Source: Pelargonium nanum | Lineage: Eukaryota; Streptophyta; Magnoliopsida; Geraniales; Geraniaceae | DNA length: 26,387 nucleotides | Assembly: GCA_036897485.1 (NCBI GenBank) | Contig: JAYMTF010001097.1 | Coordinates: forward strand, 1 to 26,387 | Reading direction: 5' to 3' | Part shown: one piece after another, positions 12,298 to 23,026 of the stretch | Layout: the number at the start of each line of letters is the position of its first letter | Position numbering within the stretch: position 1 is the stretch's first letter | Program-made: the position numbers and the translations under genes | Notes under the pieces: model-generated | The model's database searches: none | What the model was told of the DNA's origin: nothing | The model's input: the letters and a program-made list of their open reading frames with translations, nothing else

Positions 12298-13110
12298 TCT
12301 CCAATATGGGAGTAACCAAATGAGTTGATGTTGAATATATATGAATGTAACAAAGAAATCAAACCTAAATGCAGGTTACTCAACAAACCCAGCAGTAAGC
12401 AATAGACTACTTTCTTGCAGATTCCTAATCAAAATCTCCACCAATTCACAAATCCACAAATTTAAAATCCTCTCTTCACAGATTCTAAAGCTGACTCTCA
12501 AATGATCTCAACCTGAATCCATGGTCAGACCAAAAACAAAAAAGTTGAACCAAGATCCAAACCTCTATATCTGAACCTAAAATATCTCAGATGGGTATTG
12601 CTTCTTCTTTCCCCAAACACATATCCTACTATTTATTTTATCAGCTAGATAATGTCTTGTAAATGGTATAGACAAAAACCCATGTAGAAACTGGAAACCC
12701 GAATCCTGAACCAAACCAGTCCTCAGACTACAAGCATTCCAAAAATCTCTAAAGCTCAATAGAGAAAGTAACCTATAAACAAAAGAAAGTTGCACAGCAA
12801 AATACAATGAAGAAAACGTAAATGGGTCTTGCTCTCGGAACAGCAAAAGCAATGGCCTTTGACAGAGGGAACTGGAACAGACAGAGACCCACTGTGGTCT
12901 CTGGTGTAACAACAGTAAAAACAAAACAAAAGAACAAAATCAGGGTATTTTTGTTGTGGAGTGATGAAGACGTCAACACAGAAATGAGAATCTTTGTCGA
13001 CCCAACAACAAGCCAAGTCACGCTCTCATTCTCACGTTGCTACAGAGCTCATGCCTGCGAACCCAGAAACATCAGTAGCACGGAGAGAAAGGGAAGGAGA
13101 GAGATGGGAG
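12298..13110 (-). promoter_or_regulatory. Likely 5' leader and core promoter of the DUF632 gene
   Basis: On the minus strand this region is T-rich, like a plant leader, and several frames stay open without family signatures. A pyrimidine-rich patch on the minus strand (seen as ggagagaaagggaaggagag on plus, about 13082-13105) suggests transcription starts near there, roughly 0.8 kb before the ATG. A leader intron is possible but I could not place its borders. The 133-codon plus-strand frame at 12822-13223 is judged to be chance. Confidence 0.4.
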
Positions 13111-13520
13111 TGAGGAGCTCGAGAACCGAGGAGGAAGAGTCCAAAGAAGAAGATGATTGGCGCATTTTAGCAACATCCCACTATCAAAATCTTAGCGATG
13201 AAGAAAAGCAATGTATACAGTAAAGAGTAAAGAGGGCACTTGAGGGACATGCGGTGGCTGCTTCGTGAGAATCGTGACTGAGTTGTTGAGGTGCGCATTT
13301 TAGCATGAAGGAGTGAGGTGTGCCTAAGCAGAAATTTGTTTAAGTAAAGTATGTACTTTCTACAGAGCTTTTTTTCTTCTTTTTCATTGATGTGGCCTCG
13401 GTTTTGTCTTCTTCCGGTTCCTGCTTTTTTTCTTTTCATAATGTCATGGCAGTCCAGTCTCAACAGCTAAAGGATGGGCCGCGATGAACATGGAACAACA
13501 TATTTACTAATCATCATACA

Positions 13521-13664
13521 AGTCGGATAGAACCACAAAGACGACAAAATACTCTCAATCTCCCTTTGAGTCGGGTAGGATCACAAGGACGGCAAAACTT
13601 TTTCAATACTAATTCGAGTCGAGCAGGACCACAAGGACGACAAAACTTTTCCTACGTAACTGCA
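13521..13664. repeat. 48-bp tandem repeat, three copies
   Basis: Copies start at 13521, 13569 and 13617, exactly 48 bases apart. Each begins agtcg[g/a] and contains a [a/g]ccacaa[a/g]gacgacaaaa-type core; the first 32 bases are well conserved and the last 16 are diverged. The unit length is divisible by three, so it could be a coding remnant, but no long open frame covers it. Confidence 0.8.
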
Positions 13665-15460
13665 TTTCTTGAAACTTGAACTTGAAACTTTAGATTAAAC
13701 TGAAACAACTACTTACTAGTTGATTCACACGATTAGCGGTAACAAAATTGTTTTTCTCGTGGAATGTATGATGGAAGAAATTCACACCTATTTGCAAAGA
13801 GTAATCTCACTCTACACTTCACAAGATAGCGTTATGATATTTTTTTATTGATAACACAACAAAATGAAAAATAAAATTAAACAACCAATTAAGGTTTTTG
13901 GTCGTACTGCACAGATAGTATCGGTTCCGGGATTTCTAGCACCGCCTCCGACCAAACTCAGTGACGATGGGGTGCGGTGTCGGCATGGTTCGGTTTAATT
14001 CCGACTTGGGCTTTAGAGGCCCAATTAGTCCTAAACTCTAAGTGACCACACAGATTTGGCCCAAATGTCATAAGTTTAATGTTAAAGGCCCATTTGAAAT
14101 TAAAATAGACTTGATAATATATTGCAAGACCTTAAACAAAAAATACAAAATTAGATAAGGTTGAAAATCAGAATAGTCACCAAGCTTGTTGGTGAAGCGG
14201 TTTAAACGTTTTGGATTCCTTTAATGGCGACGGGATGAGATGGGTTGTGGTTTTGGGGTTAAAAGGGTAGAGACAATCACTACCCATCACAAATTCTAAA
14301 TTGATTCCCAATACTGTTACTTATACTAATCTGATAAGGGCCTTGTACAAGGCTAGGAAACCACAAGTTGCAAAAAAAGTATCTTCATGAAATGCAAGCT
14401 CATAAACTATATCCAGATATAGTAACTTATGGTGTTGTGTTGGATTACTTGTGTAGAGACAAAATGTATACTTGTTTTGATTCTGAACTGCATTTCCATC
14501 CATGTTCTCATCTTGTTTATGTGAATAATCAATAATAATGCATGCAGCAGCATCTGATTAAATCTGCCTAGTGTGAACTTGTTGACAAGTAATGTAAGAT
14601 ATTCCTATGTTATTGAAGATGCGAGTACTCTACTTGTTTATTTTACTCGTATTTTTAAAAACTAATTAGAGAGGACACACACTGATGCCGTTCCCTAAAG
14701 GGCAAGCAACATCATTAGTAGTACTATAATTCACTTTCTTATTTTGTTTACCAACGTTATTTTAATGGAGAAACTTGCTGTCTGTGCAGCTGAAGAAAAA
14801 GAAACCTACTGCACTCACTGCACATCACATTTGGTTTATTGTTTATTTTTTCAACACTTGTGTCTCCACGGAGACAGTCTCAAGGCATGCGCAACCTTGG
14901 TTTTGTTAAAATTTATTTACATGTTAAAATAGACTATCATTTATGGGAGTTTTTATTTTAGAATTTAGAATTTAGAATTCATAAATTTGAAGTCAAGTAG
15001 GGGCGTTTCAATGAAATTTGAGCTTGTGGCTACTGGCTAGTACTAGTATTGAATTAATAAATAGTTGACAATGACCTAATAATTTCACCCACCAATTAAT
15101 GGAATTAATTGAATAATAAATTGGTCTTGTTGTTATTACCACATCCGTGCTATTTATTTCGGCAACGGAAATTCTTTTGGTGGCATTGAATTAAGCCGAA
15201 TATAGGGTTTTTGCTTTGTAGCATTGATTTTGATGTGTAATTACAAGGTGGTCACATAAGAAGGTATTCATTGGTTGCATTTCCATTCCTTCATTGACCT
15301 ATTTAGAATTCATGTCACTCATAGCTCTCTTTACTCATTATTGTACTTGCCATTCTCATCTCTTATTAAGGGCCATTTATTTGCTGCATTTCTACACCAA
15401 TATCTCCAAGTCAATTTTGTGCACGTATTGAACTATTTTTTACAAAAGAAAAAGAGTAGA

Positions 15461-15636
15461 AAATTGTGTTGGTCACTAAGTCAACCCCTTCAAGTTCGTA
15501 GAAAGGGCTTTTGGCACTCAACTTTAAATTCATGTACTCAAAAAGGAGAAATTACGTTGACCAACAAGACAACCCCTTAAAATTTACGAACCGAGTTTTT
15601 GGCACTCAACCAAATGAAATTGCGTGCTCCTTATAT
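15461..15636. repeat. 88-bp tandem duplication
   Basis: Two adjacent copies are offset by exactly 88 bases at three anchor points: gttgrycamyaag (15468 and 15556), aacccctt (15483 and 15571) and ttggcactcaa (15511 and 15599). The copies have diverged considerably, so the duplication is old. No gene overlaps it. Confidence 0.7.
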
Positions 15637-15944
15637 TTGAAGGCCACGTATTATCATTTGTAGTTTTTTTTTAAATAAGGCAAATTTGGGTTCTTTAAAA
15701 ATTTTCTCAAACCCACTCAAACGAAATTGACAGAAAAAAACATTCGTAAGAACTAATTTTTTTAACGATGTGTCATGACATCATTAAGGACTATTCCTAC
15801 CACAAATAACTTTAATACTACATGCAATGACACGTATTATTTGTTTATTTATTAAAATTTTACATGATAAGTAGTAAATCGCCAGTAATTCCGTCAGGAT
15901 ATCAAATTTGAGTACCATAATAAACAATAATATTATAGTTAATA

Positions 15945-16140
15945 CTCTGTCCGTCTTGAAGCGAATATTTTAATTTCTATTTTAAGAAAAATTAAATAAA
16001 CTGATAATTTATGTCGAAGAAATAAAGTGAATCATATTAAAGGTAGACTATGATATAACAAAATTAGCTTAGTCGAGGAAATAAAGTGGACCTATGCAAT
16101 AATCACATTGATACAAAACTTGGAAAGCAGGTCAAAAAGG
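15945..16140. repeat. Possible decayed Stowaway-type (Tc1/mariner) MITE
   Basis: The segment starts tactctgtccgtcttgaagc, close to the Stowaway terminal consensus of tactccctccgtccc type, and continues with AT-rich sequence containing two similar blocks (gaagaaataaagtg at about 16015 and gaggaaataaagtgga at about 16076). The expected inverted right end is weak at best, so this may be a truncated copy. Confidence 0.3.
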
Positions 16141-16525
16141 TAAATTGAGTGTTGCGAAGAACAAGAGCCACGTCATGTTATGATAGAGGCCGGCTGGGCT
16201 GCATTGGAGCGTACCCAACCCAATCTAACATTATCTTACAAACGCGAGCGACCCAACGTTATTATTGATGGTCCCCCAATTTAATTTCACATTCCCAAAA
16301 TGCCCCTCCCTTCCAATTTCCATGCTCCTCTGTTTTCCTGGCCCCACACCACAGTTTTTTAGTACTAACAAAAAAATAATTCCTACTAGTATTATTTTCT
16401 ACGAAATCTTAGTATACAGATTGTTTATTTCTTCAATTATGTATTTTAAATAATTCGCATGCACATGGCCTAGCTGGCCAAACACAAGATGGCTGTTACT
16501 TTCCAAGCATAAGATTAGTCAAATT

Positions 16526-16534
16526 TATATAAAT
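16526..16534 (+). promoter_or_regulatory. TATA box candidate for the NPH3 gene
   Basis: tatataaat stands in a suitable position before a long T-rich leader. Transcription would begin near 16555-16570, about 0.8 kb before the start codon. The call rests on consensus and position. Confidence 0.5.
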
Positions 16535-16554
16535 AAAAAAACGCTTCATTTTGC

Positions 16555-17372
16555 AATTTTTCTACTGTTTCCCTCCTAGAGATTCTCTAAATTTGTAGAA
16601 CAGTAATGAGTGTGTTTGAAGCCAAATGACCCCACATGCATCTATGAATTGAAGGAGTGGGTTTGCTTTCAGAGCTGCCATTAATTGTCTGTGTGTTGAG
16701 TTTTTTCAAGCTTTTTTGGCAGATGGGTCTTGCACCTTTCACTGCCATTATTTTATGGCCTTGGGAGCACAAAACCCTGCCTAACTTGTGTTGGCCATGA
16801 GTGGTTTTGGTCTCTTCTGTCCCATATAGGTTTCATTTTTGGAATCTTCTTTCATTAACCCCAAGTGTCAGAGCAATTTTGGTGGGTTTTTAAGGGGAGC
16901 ACAGGGAATTTGGAGGGGTTGACCTAATAATAATACAAGTGTTTTGTTTGATTCATTAGCAAGTTTATTTCTTTTCTTTTTTTCCTTTCTGGGTTTTGGC
17001 CTGGACTTCGAATTTCTAGGGTTCTGGGTGTGCTCCGAGTTGGGATTTTGTGGAGTGATTGTTTGGATTTTGGGGTCAGTTTGCTTGTGAATCAAGTTTT
17101 TGGAAGGCGAATCAGCTACATTGTGGTGGATTTTCAAGGTTTTGGCTTGAGGAATTTAGAGGTTGCTTCTTTTTCTTCAAGCTTCTTCTGTTTGAACCAC
17201 AAGCTCTACTGGGCTTGTGTTTCTATTTTTGAAACTGCCCTGTTTTTGAATTTTGGAACTGAGGAGTTTATTTGGTGTGCAATTCAGGGTTCTTCAGATC
17301 CAATTTGTCTCTGGGTTCTCTAGGTTTGGCTCTGTTCCTGAAGCTTCAATTTGCTTGAATTCTGAGAGGAGG
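16555..17372 (+). promoter_or_regulatory. Long 5' leader of the NPH3 gene with short upstream ORFs
   Basis: If the TATA box at 16526 is used, the leader is about 800 bases (less if an unseen leader intron is spliced). It carries several short upstream ORFs, for example 16606-16629 (7 aa) and 16723-16800 (25 aa), the latter overlapping the next ATG at 16797. A longer one runs 17030-17323 (97 aa). An ATG at 17253 is in frame with the main coding region and would add 40 residues. Together these suggest translational control or alternative starts, as inference. Confidence 0.45.
16723..16800 (+). promoter_or_regulatory. Upstream ORF of 25 codons in the NPH3 leader
   Basis: The frame begins ATGGGTCTTGCACC and encodes MGLAPFTAII... 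ending LCWP. The stop TGA overlaps the following ATG as ATGA at 16797-16800, so a terminating ribosome would meet a second short ORF of 10 codons at once. Conservation is unknown. Confidence 0.35.
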
Positions 17373-20300
17373 ATGGCTTGCATGAAGTTGGGGTCCAAAA
17401 GTGATGCCTTCCAGAGGCAAGGGCAGGCCTGGTATGTAAATGTAACCTCATCTACCGCATTGACTTTTCTTAATGATCTTGCGTGACTTTCCTTAACAAA
17501 TGAAATCAAGTTAGTGATCTTTTGGTTTTCATTTTTGTCTTTTGTTTTGGTCGAATTGGGGCCTGAAATTCAAATAATGCTTATTAAGTACCAATCCTTG
17601 GACCTGCTCCGATGGGATCTAAATCGACTAAATTCATTACTCTTAACACCTAGACCTTGCCTAAAGTGATTATTGCTTGTGATCTAAATTTTATGACTAG
17701 TATATTACGGAATTTTGTTGTTTGACCAATTGCTTATGTATTCATTCAATCCAATCCCTTCATGTTATGTTGATGGTTATGAGTTGGCATTAGGTAGAAA
17801 GTCTTCAAGTTTGTTATTGGTTTGGTGAATTTGCATGTGGCTTTGAGGATTGCCTCAATTAATGTGGAAGATAGGCCTGCTAATTGAGCTATAAAAAATA
17901 TTTGTGCTCCCCCAAAAAAGTAGACATTTCCTTTTGTTGGCTGTTTTTCATACTTCAGTTGATTTTTCTACTTATGGAGACATGGATAAAAATATCTCAT
18001 TCATTATATAGTCTTGACAAATTCTAGGGCAAGACCCACTTGGCATGGTTCAACTCCACCATGTACATTGGGTTATTGCATAAATTCATTAATCTTCTCA
18101 TGGTTATAAGACTTCTTGTGTTTTTGCATCATCTATTTTAGCAAAAATGTGCTTCTTCTTAGTCCAATACATTTCTTCAGTGGATGGAAAGATACATTGT
18201 CGAACCTCTTTTATCCATGGCCAATCCTGAAACTTTTATGTCTCTCTTTGTCAAATCAAAAAATTTCTAATGTCAAAATTGAATGGCTGCTTCCTTGTAT
18301 TTCACCATATATGATATGATACCTGAAATACCAGAAGTTAGAATGAGATATATCTGCTCATACCTGTACCTATAGATTTTCAAATCAATAGTAGAAGACG
18401 CATGGACTTAAAAATGATACTATAAACTCCTACCTAATTGACATTGTAGAACCACTACTTATTTCTGCTATCTTTACTAATTATGGGTGCATTTGCAATG
18501 CACTTATATTCTTTATTGAGAGCTACTACATGTTCACTTTCACCAAGGTTCTTTTACTTTGACCAAATAAACATTGTATTACCGGGCTGCATGATTAGAG
18601 AAGATGGAAATTTTTGCTATGTAATCCGTAATACATCAATTTTCATTTGTTTAATTATTTACCCCTGAATTTTGACCTGTTGTATACTGTATACATTTAA
18701 TACTCATAGGTTCTGCACCACTGGCCTTCCTAGTGATATCATCGTTGAAGTTGAAGAGATGTCTTTCCATCTCCACAAGGTAATCCTTTGCATGCTCACT
18801 TTGTGTTTATTCTTTTCTGCACATTTCCTCTTGTAGATTGAATCACTCGTTCATAAAACCTTGCATAGTTTAGATATTTTTCAAACCCTCCCTGCATGAT
18901 TTATCCTTGAAGCCTCTGCTATACATATCTTTTGGCTTAAGAAGTTGCAGGTTTCTTCAAATGGCTTGTTAATCTACTTTGTTAGATTTTACCTTCATTA
19001 TTTTGGATGGAAATATTCAATAGAATTAATAGTTATCTGTTCTTTGCAAAATTTTATCAACTATCTACAATTCCTACTAGGGTTTTGCTGTCTATGGGCC
19101 AAGCTCGGATCTGTCCCCCATTGGTGGCATATTGAATACATATCTTAATAATGATGTATATCATGAAAACAGTTAGCCGGTTAGCCCTGGGGCAACAGTA
19201 ATATTGTTGCCTTGTGACATCGGAGTTACAAGTTTAAGAGAAACAACCTCTTTGAAAAGATAGAGCAATGTTTTGTACATAAATGGACCTTCCTAAATTC
19301 CAAATGGTGGGAGTCTTATGTACTGAGCTGTCTTTATTTCTATGTATAGCATGAAGATGTATTGAGTTTGATCAAATGACAGGTTTGAATCAAACTCGGT
19401 TTATAGATTTTTTTTTTTTTTGGTTTTACATTTGCTGCTCTACTGTACTTTCCTCCTTATGATCAGGATATTCTCTGCTTCTGAACTTTATATGAATTGA
19501 CTGCAAATTTTTGTCTACTGTACTCGTGCAAGATTTTACGAGTTCTCTTGCTGTGGAGGGCGAGACGATGTAGTTGTTAAAGATAAGTATTTGGACTTTC
19601 TTCTTACACCTCTCAGTTATTGCTTAATGCAGTTCCCTTTGCTTTCTAGAAGCGGAGTTATGGAAAGACTGATTGCAGAAGCATCTGAAGAAGCAGATGA
19701 AGGATGTTTAATACATCCCCCTGAAATTCCTGGTGGGGCCAAAACATTTGAACTTGTGGCAAAGTTTTGCTATGGGGTGAAACTTGAACTTACTGCTTCA
19801 AATGTTGTGTATCTTCGTTGTGCTGCTGAGCGTCTTGAAATGACTGAAGAATATGGGGAGGGCAATCTAATCATGCAGACTGAAACCTTTCTCAATCAAG
19901 TAGTCCTGAGAAATTGGACAGACTCTCTAAAGGCACTCAAGAGCTGTGATGATATCCTTTCCTATGCTGAAGAGCTCAACATTACAAAGAGGTGCATTGA
20001 GTCACTAGCCATGAAGGCATGTACTGATCCGAATCTATTTGGGTGGCCTATCGTGGAGCATGGTGGGCCCATGCAGAGCCCTGGTGGGAGTGTCTTGTGG
20101 AATGGGATCAGTACTGGGGCTAGACCAAAAAATTCAAGTCCAGACTGGTGGTACGAGGATGTATCAACACTAAGTTTGCCACTTTATAAAAGGTTGATGT
20201 CAGTCATGGAAGCTCGTGGCATCAAAGAGGACATTATTGCTGGGTCCCTCACTGTCTTTGCTAAGAAGTATCTTCCTGGGTTGAATCGGCGTCAGGGTAC

Positions 20301-21995
20301 AACTGAGTCTAGTACCCGTCTGGCTCCTGTGGCTTTGGGGACCCCACCATCAGAAGAAGATCAGAAGCTTTTACTGGAAGAGATTGATCGATTACTTCCA
20401 GTGCAGAAGGGGGGCATAGTCTCGACAAAGTTCTTGTTTGGTCTATTGAGAACGGCCATGATTCTTCGAGCAAACCCTTCGTGTATATCAAATTTGGAGA
20501 AAAGGATTGGGATGCAGCTTGATCAAGCAACACTTGAAGATCTCTTGATGCCCAATTTCTCTTATTCAATGGAGACACTTTATAATGTTGACTGTGTGCA
20601 GAGGATTCTTGAACATTTCCTTGCTATGGATCATATCAGTGGTGGGGCCTCTCCATGTTCAGTGGATGATGATGGCCAATTGATCGGTTTACCTTCATTG
20701 ACACCAATTACAATGGTTGCCAAGCTAATTGATGGTTATCTTGCAGAAGTCGCCCCTGATATCAATCTGAAGCTCCCTAAGTTTCAGTCTCTTGCTGCTG
20801 CTGTTCCTGACTATGCTAGGCCCTTAGATGATGGCTTATATCGAGCGATAGACATTTATCTGAAGGTACTAACTGCTCATTTATTATTATACCAGAAAAT
20901 TTTATTTGAGAGCTACTTATTTTCGTATGTAGCTTAAAATTTTAATTTGGTTCACTTAGCATAAGAACATGAATCGAACTGAGGGTCGTCTCATTAGGTC
21001 AAGGACCAATCAAATCTCAGCCTAAAACAATAGAATAGTGTGTGTATAACCTTTTGCATTTCAAGTAGGGTTGGTCAGATTGCAATCAGAATAAAGTTAG
21101 GTTTGGACAAATTGATCGCTGATATCTGATTCGTTACTGCAATATCTGTCGGTAACATTGTTGCTTCTCTCCAAGTCAACTTGAAACAAACACAATATCA
21201 CCAAGCTGTTGTTGGAATACTCCCTTGGTTTTGGAAATTGAATCCATCCTACTTAGCTATCGAAACCAGTCAGTCATTGATAAAAACAAGTTAACAACCA
21301 GAACCTATAACATATTATTGGTTTGGGATAGCTAGCAGCTAGAGAGAAGCCAGATGGTAGATATCATTGGAAACATATTTATTTTGCTTGAGCTTGAAGC
21401 TTTTACTGATTTTCCCATTGTTGAAAACCTGCAGTCACACCCATGGTTGACAGAGTCCGAAAGAGAAGAGTTGTGCAGACTGATGGACTGCCAGAAGCTG
21501 TCGTTGGAAGCTTGTACACATGCTGCTCAGAACGAGAGGCTGCCACTAAGAGTAGTAGTCCAAGTCCTCTTCTTCGAGCAGCTCCAGCTGAGGACATCCA
21601 TTGCTGGTTGCTTCATGGCTTCTGACAATCTGGAAGGGTCAAGGCAGTTCACAAGCGGGTTTGTGACTTCTACAGAGGGAGGAGGGTGGACGAATGCGGT
21701 GAGGGAGAACCAGGTATTGAAGGTGGGAATGGATAATATGAGGATGCGGGTGTCCGAGCTTGAGAAGGAGTGCTCTAACATGAGGCAGGAGATTGAGAAG
21801 TTGGGTCGGGTGAAAGGAGGAGGGTCGAGTTCGAGCGCATGGGGAAACGTGTCCAAGAAATTTGGGTTCAAGATAAAGTCGCAGATGTGCAGTGCTCAAG
21901 AGGGTTCGGTAAGCAAGCAGAAGATCAGTGGGAAGGTGAAGGAGAGGCATGATGGAATTGGAAAGCACAAGAAAAGCTTGCCATCAGATGACTGA
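17373..21995 (+). CDS. BTB/POZ-NPH3 domain protein (At1g30440-like), 4 exons
   Basis: Exons are 17373-17431, 18710-18779, 19633-20865 and 21435-21995, with matching phases, giving 640 aa. The start [20 protein letters not shown] is the exact family start, which is why I preferred it to the in-frame ATG at 17253. Residues about 25-125 are the BTB fold ([34 protein letters not shown]). The NPH3 domain begins at PDWWYEDV (213-220) and ends near [14 protein letters not shown] (494-507). Residues 544-578 form a probable coiled coil ([20 protein letters not shown]...). The basic Ser-rich tail ends [10 protein letters not shown]. Family members act at the plasma membrane as adaptors, some as CUL3 E3 substrate adaptors in phototropin or auxin-transport signalling; the substrate here is unknown. 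Residue 35 is Glu where relatives have Gly (VEVGEMSF). Intron 2 contains a SINE. The At1g30440 assignment is from remembered similarity and is strong. Confidence 0.95.
19154..19169 (+). repeat. Left target-site duplication of the SINE
   Basis: atgtatatcatgaaaa repeats with two differences at 19342-19357. Confidence 0.7.
19170..19341 (+). mobile_element. Plant tRNA-type SINE in NPH3 intron 2
   Basis: The 172-base element contains the well-known plant SINE order: ggcaacagtaatattgttgc, cttgtgacatcggagttac, aacaacctcttt, gtacataaatggacc and ggtgggagtcttatgtactg, ending in a T-rich tail. It is flanked by a 16-base target-site duplication at 19154-19169 (atgtatatcatgaaaa) and 19342-19357 (atgtatagcatgaaga), matching at 14 of 16 positions. 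It lies in the sense direction of the host gene. The B box is diverged, so the copy is old and probably silent. Confidence 0.78.
19342..19357 (+). repeat. Right target-site duplication of the SINE
   Basis: atgtatagcatgaaga directly follows the T-rich tail of the element and mirrors the left copy. Confidence 0.7.
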
Positions 21996-23026
21996 CTACT
22001 ACTGACTAGTACAGCAACCATTATTCTTTTTTTCTGTGCTCTTCAACCACAACTTCAACTTCAACTTCAACTTCAATGTGTATTTTTAGTGGTAAAGCAA
22101 TGCATTTAGATTATTACACGCCCCAAACAAAAACTGAAACTGCATCTCCTTGTTCTTGTGTCATAGCTTTCTTTTTTTCCTTTTCTTCTTTAATAGTTTG
22201 ATATTTAATTTCACTATCTCAACCATGCAAGAGGTGGGTTGTGGCCAAGCCTTCATGTAATTTCGAATTTGTGTTATTTTTGTATAACAGCACCAAAGCA
22301 CATCATATAATGACTCTTTTAGTTTTATCGCTTTGTCTTTATGCTGACTTGATGAACCCTAACCCGACGCTATAGGGTTTTTGGGTTTGCTGATCATTTT
22401 GGGTCAATATTGAAAGTTCAGAGGTCATTTTAGGTCAAAAAAAGTTCAAGGACTAAGTTCAGTTACTATTCTGGGTTAAATTAAATTCAGAAACGAAATT
22501 GAGTCAAACACGAAAATTCATGAACTAAATTGAGTCTTTTACAAAAGTAATAATTGAAGTTGAGGATCTCTTTCGAGGGCTTGTATATATTAGAAGATTT
22601 ATTATACATTAAAAGTCTCAATATTTTTTAGGAACTATTTATGAAATTATGGTCCCAATGTATTAGAGACTATTGATGCTGTGCTCTAAGGTTCTGCAAT
22701 CATCTTTAAAATAATTAATGACAATTTAAATTCTAGATTATTAAACAAAACACTTTAATCCACTTCCTTCCAAAAATTACAATCAATGCTCTCATTGAGT
22801 AAACTTTATCACAAATCACAAGCTACAATAAAGCATTGCAGTAGTAGACTTGTTTCTTCCTGAAAAAGCAAGAATGGAAATGTGACCAATCTTGGTAATG
22901 GGCAGCTCTTCTCTCCAAGAAAAACCATTCAATCCTCTTAACTCATCAAAACAGGCATTTATTTCTCACTTTGCTTCCACTTGTGCTATTTGGTTGCAAA
23001 TTAGTGATTGACATTAATTTATGTAG
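21996..23026. other. Intergenic region and NPH3 3' flank
   Basis: The first few hundred bases are the probable 3' untranslated region of the NPH3 gene, with an (AACTTC)4 microsatellite at 22051-22076. From about 22380 to 22545 there is a loose, repetitive series of phrases such as gttcaaggactaagttcag and catgaactaaattgagtc, typical of decayed plant repeats, but its ends are not visible. The last 250 bases are the promoter side of the next small gene; no clear TATA box was found. Confidence 0.5.
22051..22076. repeat. (AACTTC)n hexanucleotide microsatellite
   Basis: Four units plus two bases of aacttc in the presumed 3' untranslated region of the NPH3 gene. Confidence 0.9.

Larger units (their letters stand above)
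13111..16500. other. Intergenic region between divergent DUF632 and NPH3 genes
   Basis: About 3.4 kb without a supported gene. It contains a 48-bp tandem repeat (13521-13664), a more GC-rich block at 13905-14040, an 88-bp tandem duplication (15461-15636) and a possible Stowaway-like remnant near 15945-16140. The frame at 14744-14932 and others of 60-100 codons show no family features. The remainder is AT-rich and unremarkable. Confidence 0.6.

Noticed and set aside
12822-13223. 133-codon plus-strand open frame upstream of the DUF632 gene
   Set aside because: It covers the presumed leader and promoter of the minus-strand gene, has no family signature, and its composition follows the purine-rich complement of a pyrimidine patch.
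13905-14040. GC-richer block with gtgcggtgtcggcatggttc, considered as a gene fragment
   Set aside because: No open frame continues through it; it resembles generic plant repeat sequence.
17030-17323. 97-codon frame in the NPH3 leader as an independent gene
   Set aside because: It has no family signature and lies in a T-rich leader just before the main start; kept only as an upstream ORF observation.
21403-21968. Several minus-strand frames of 60-114 codons opposite the last NPH3 exon
   Set aside because: They are shadows of a strongly supported coding exon on the plus strand.
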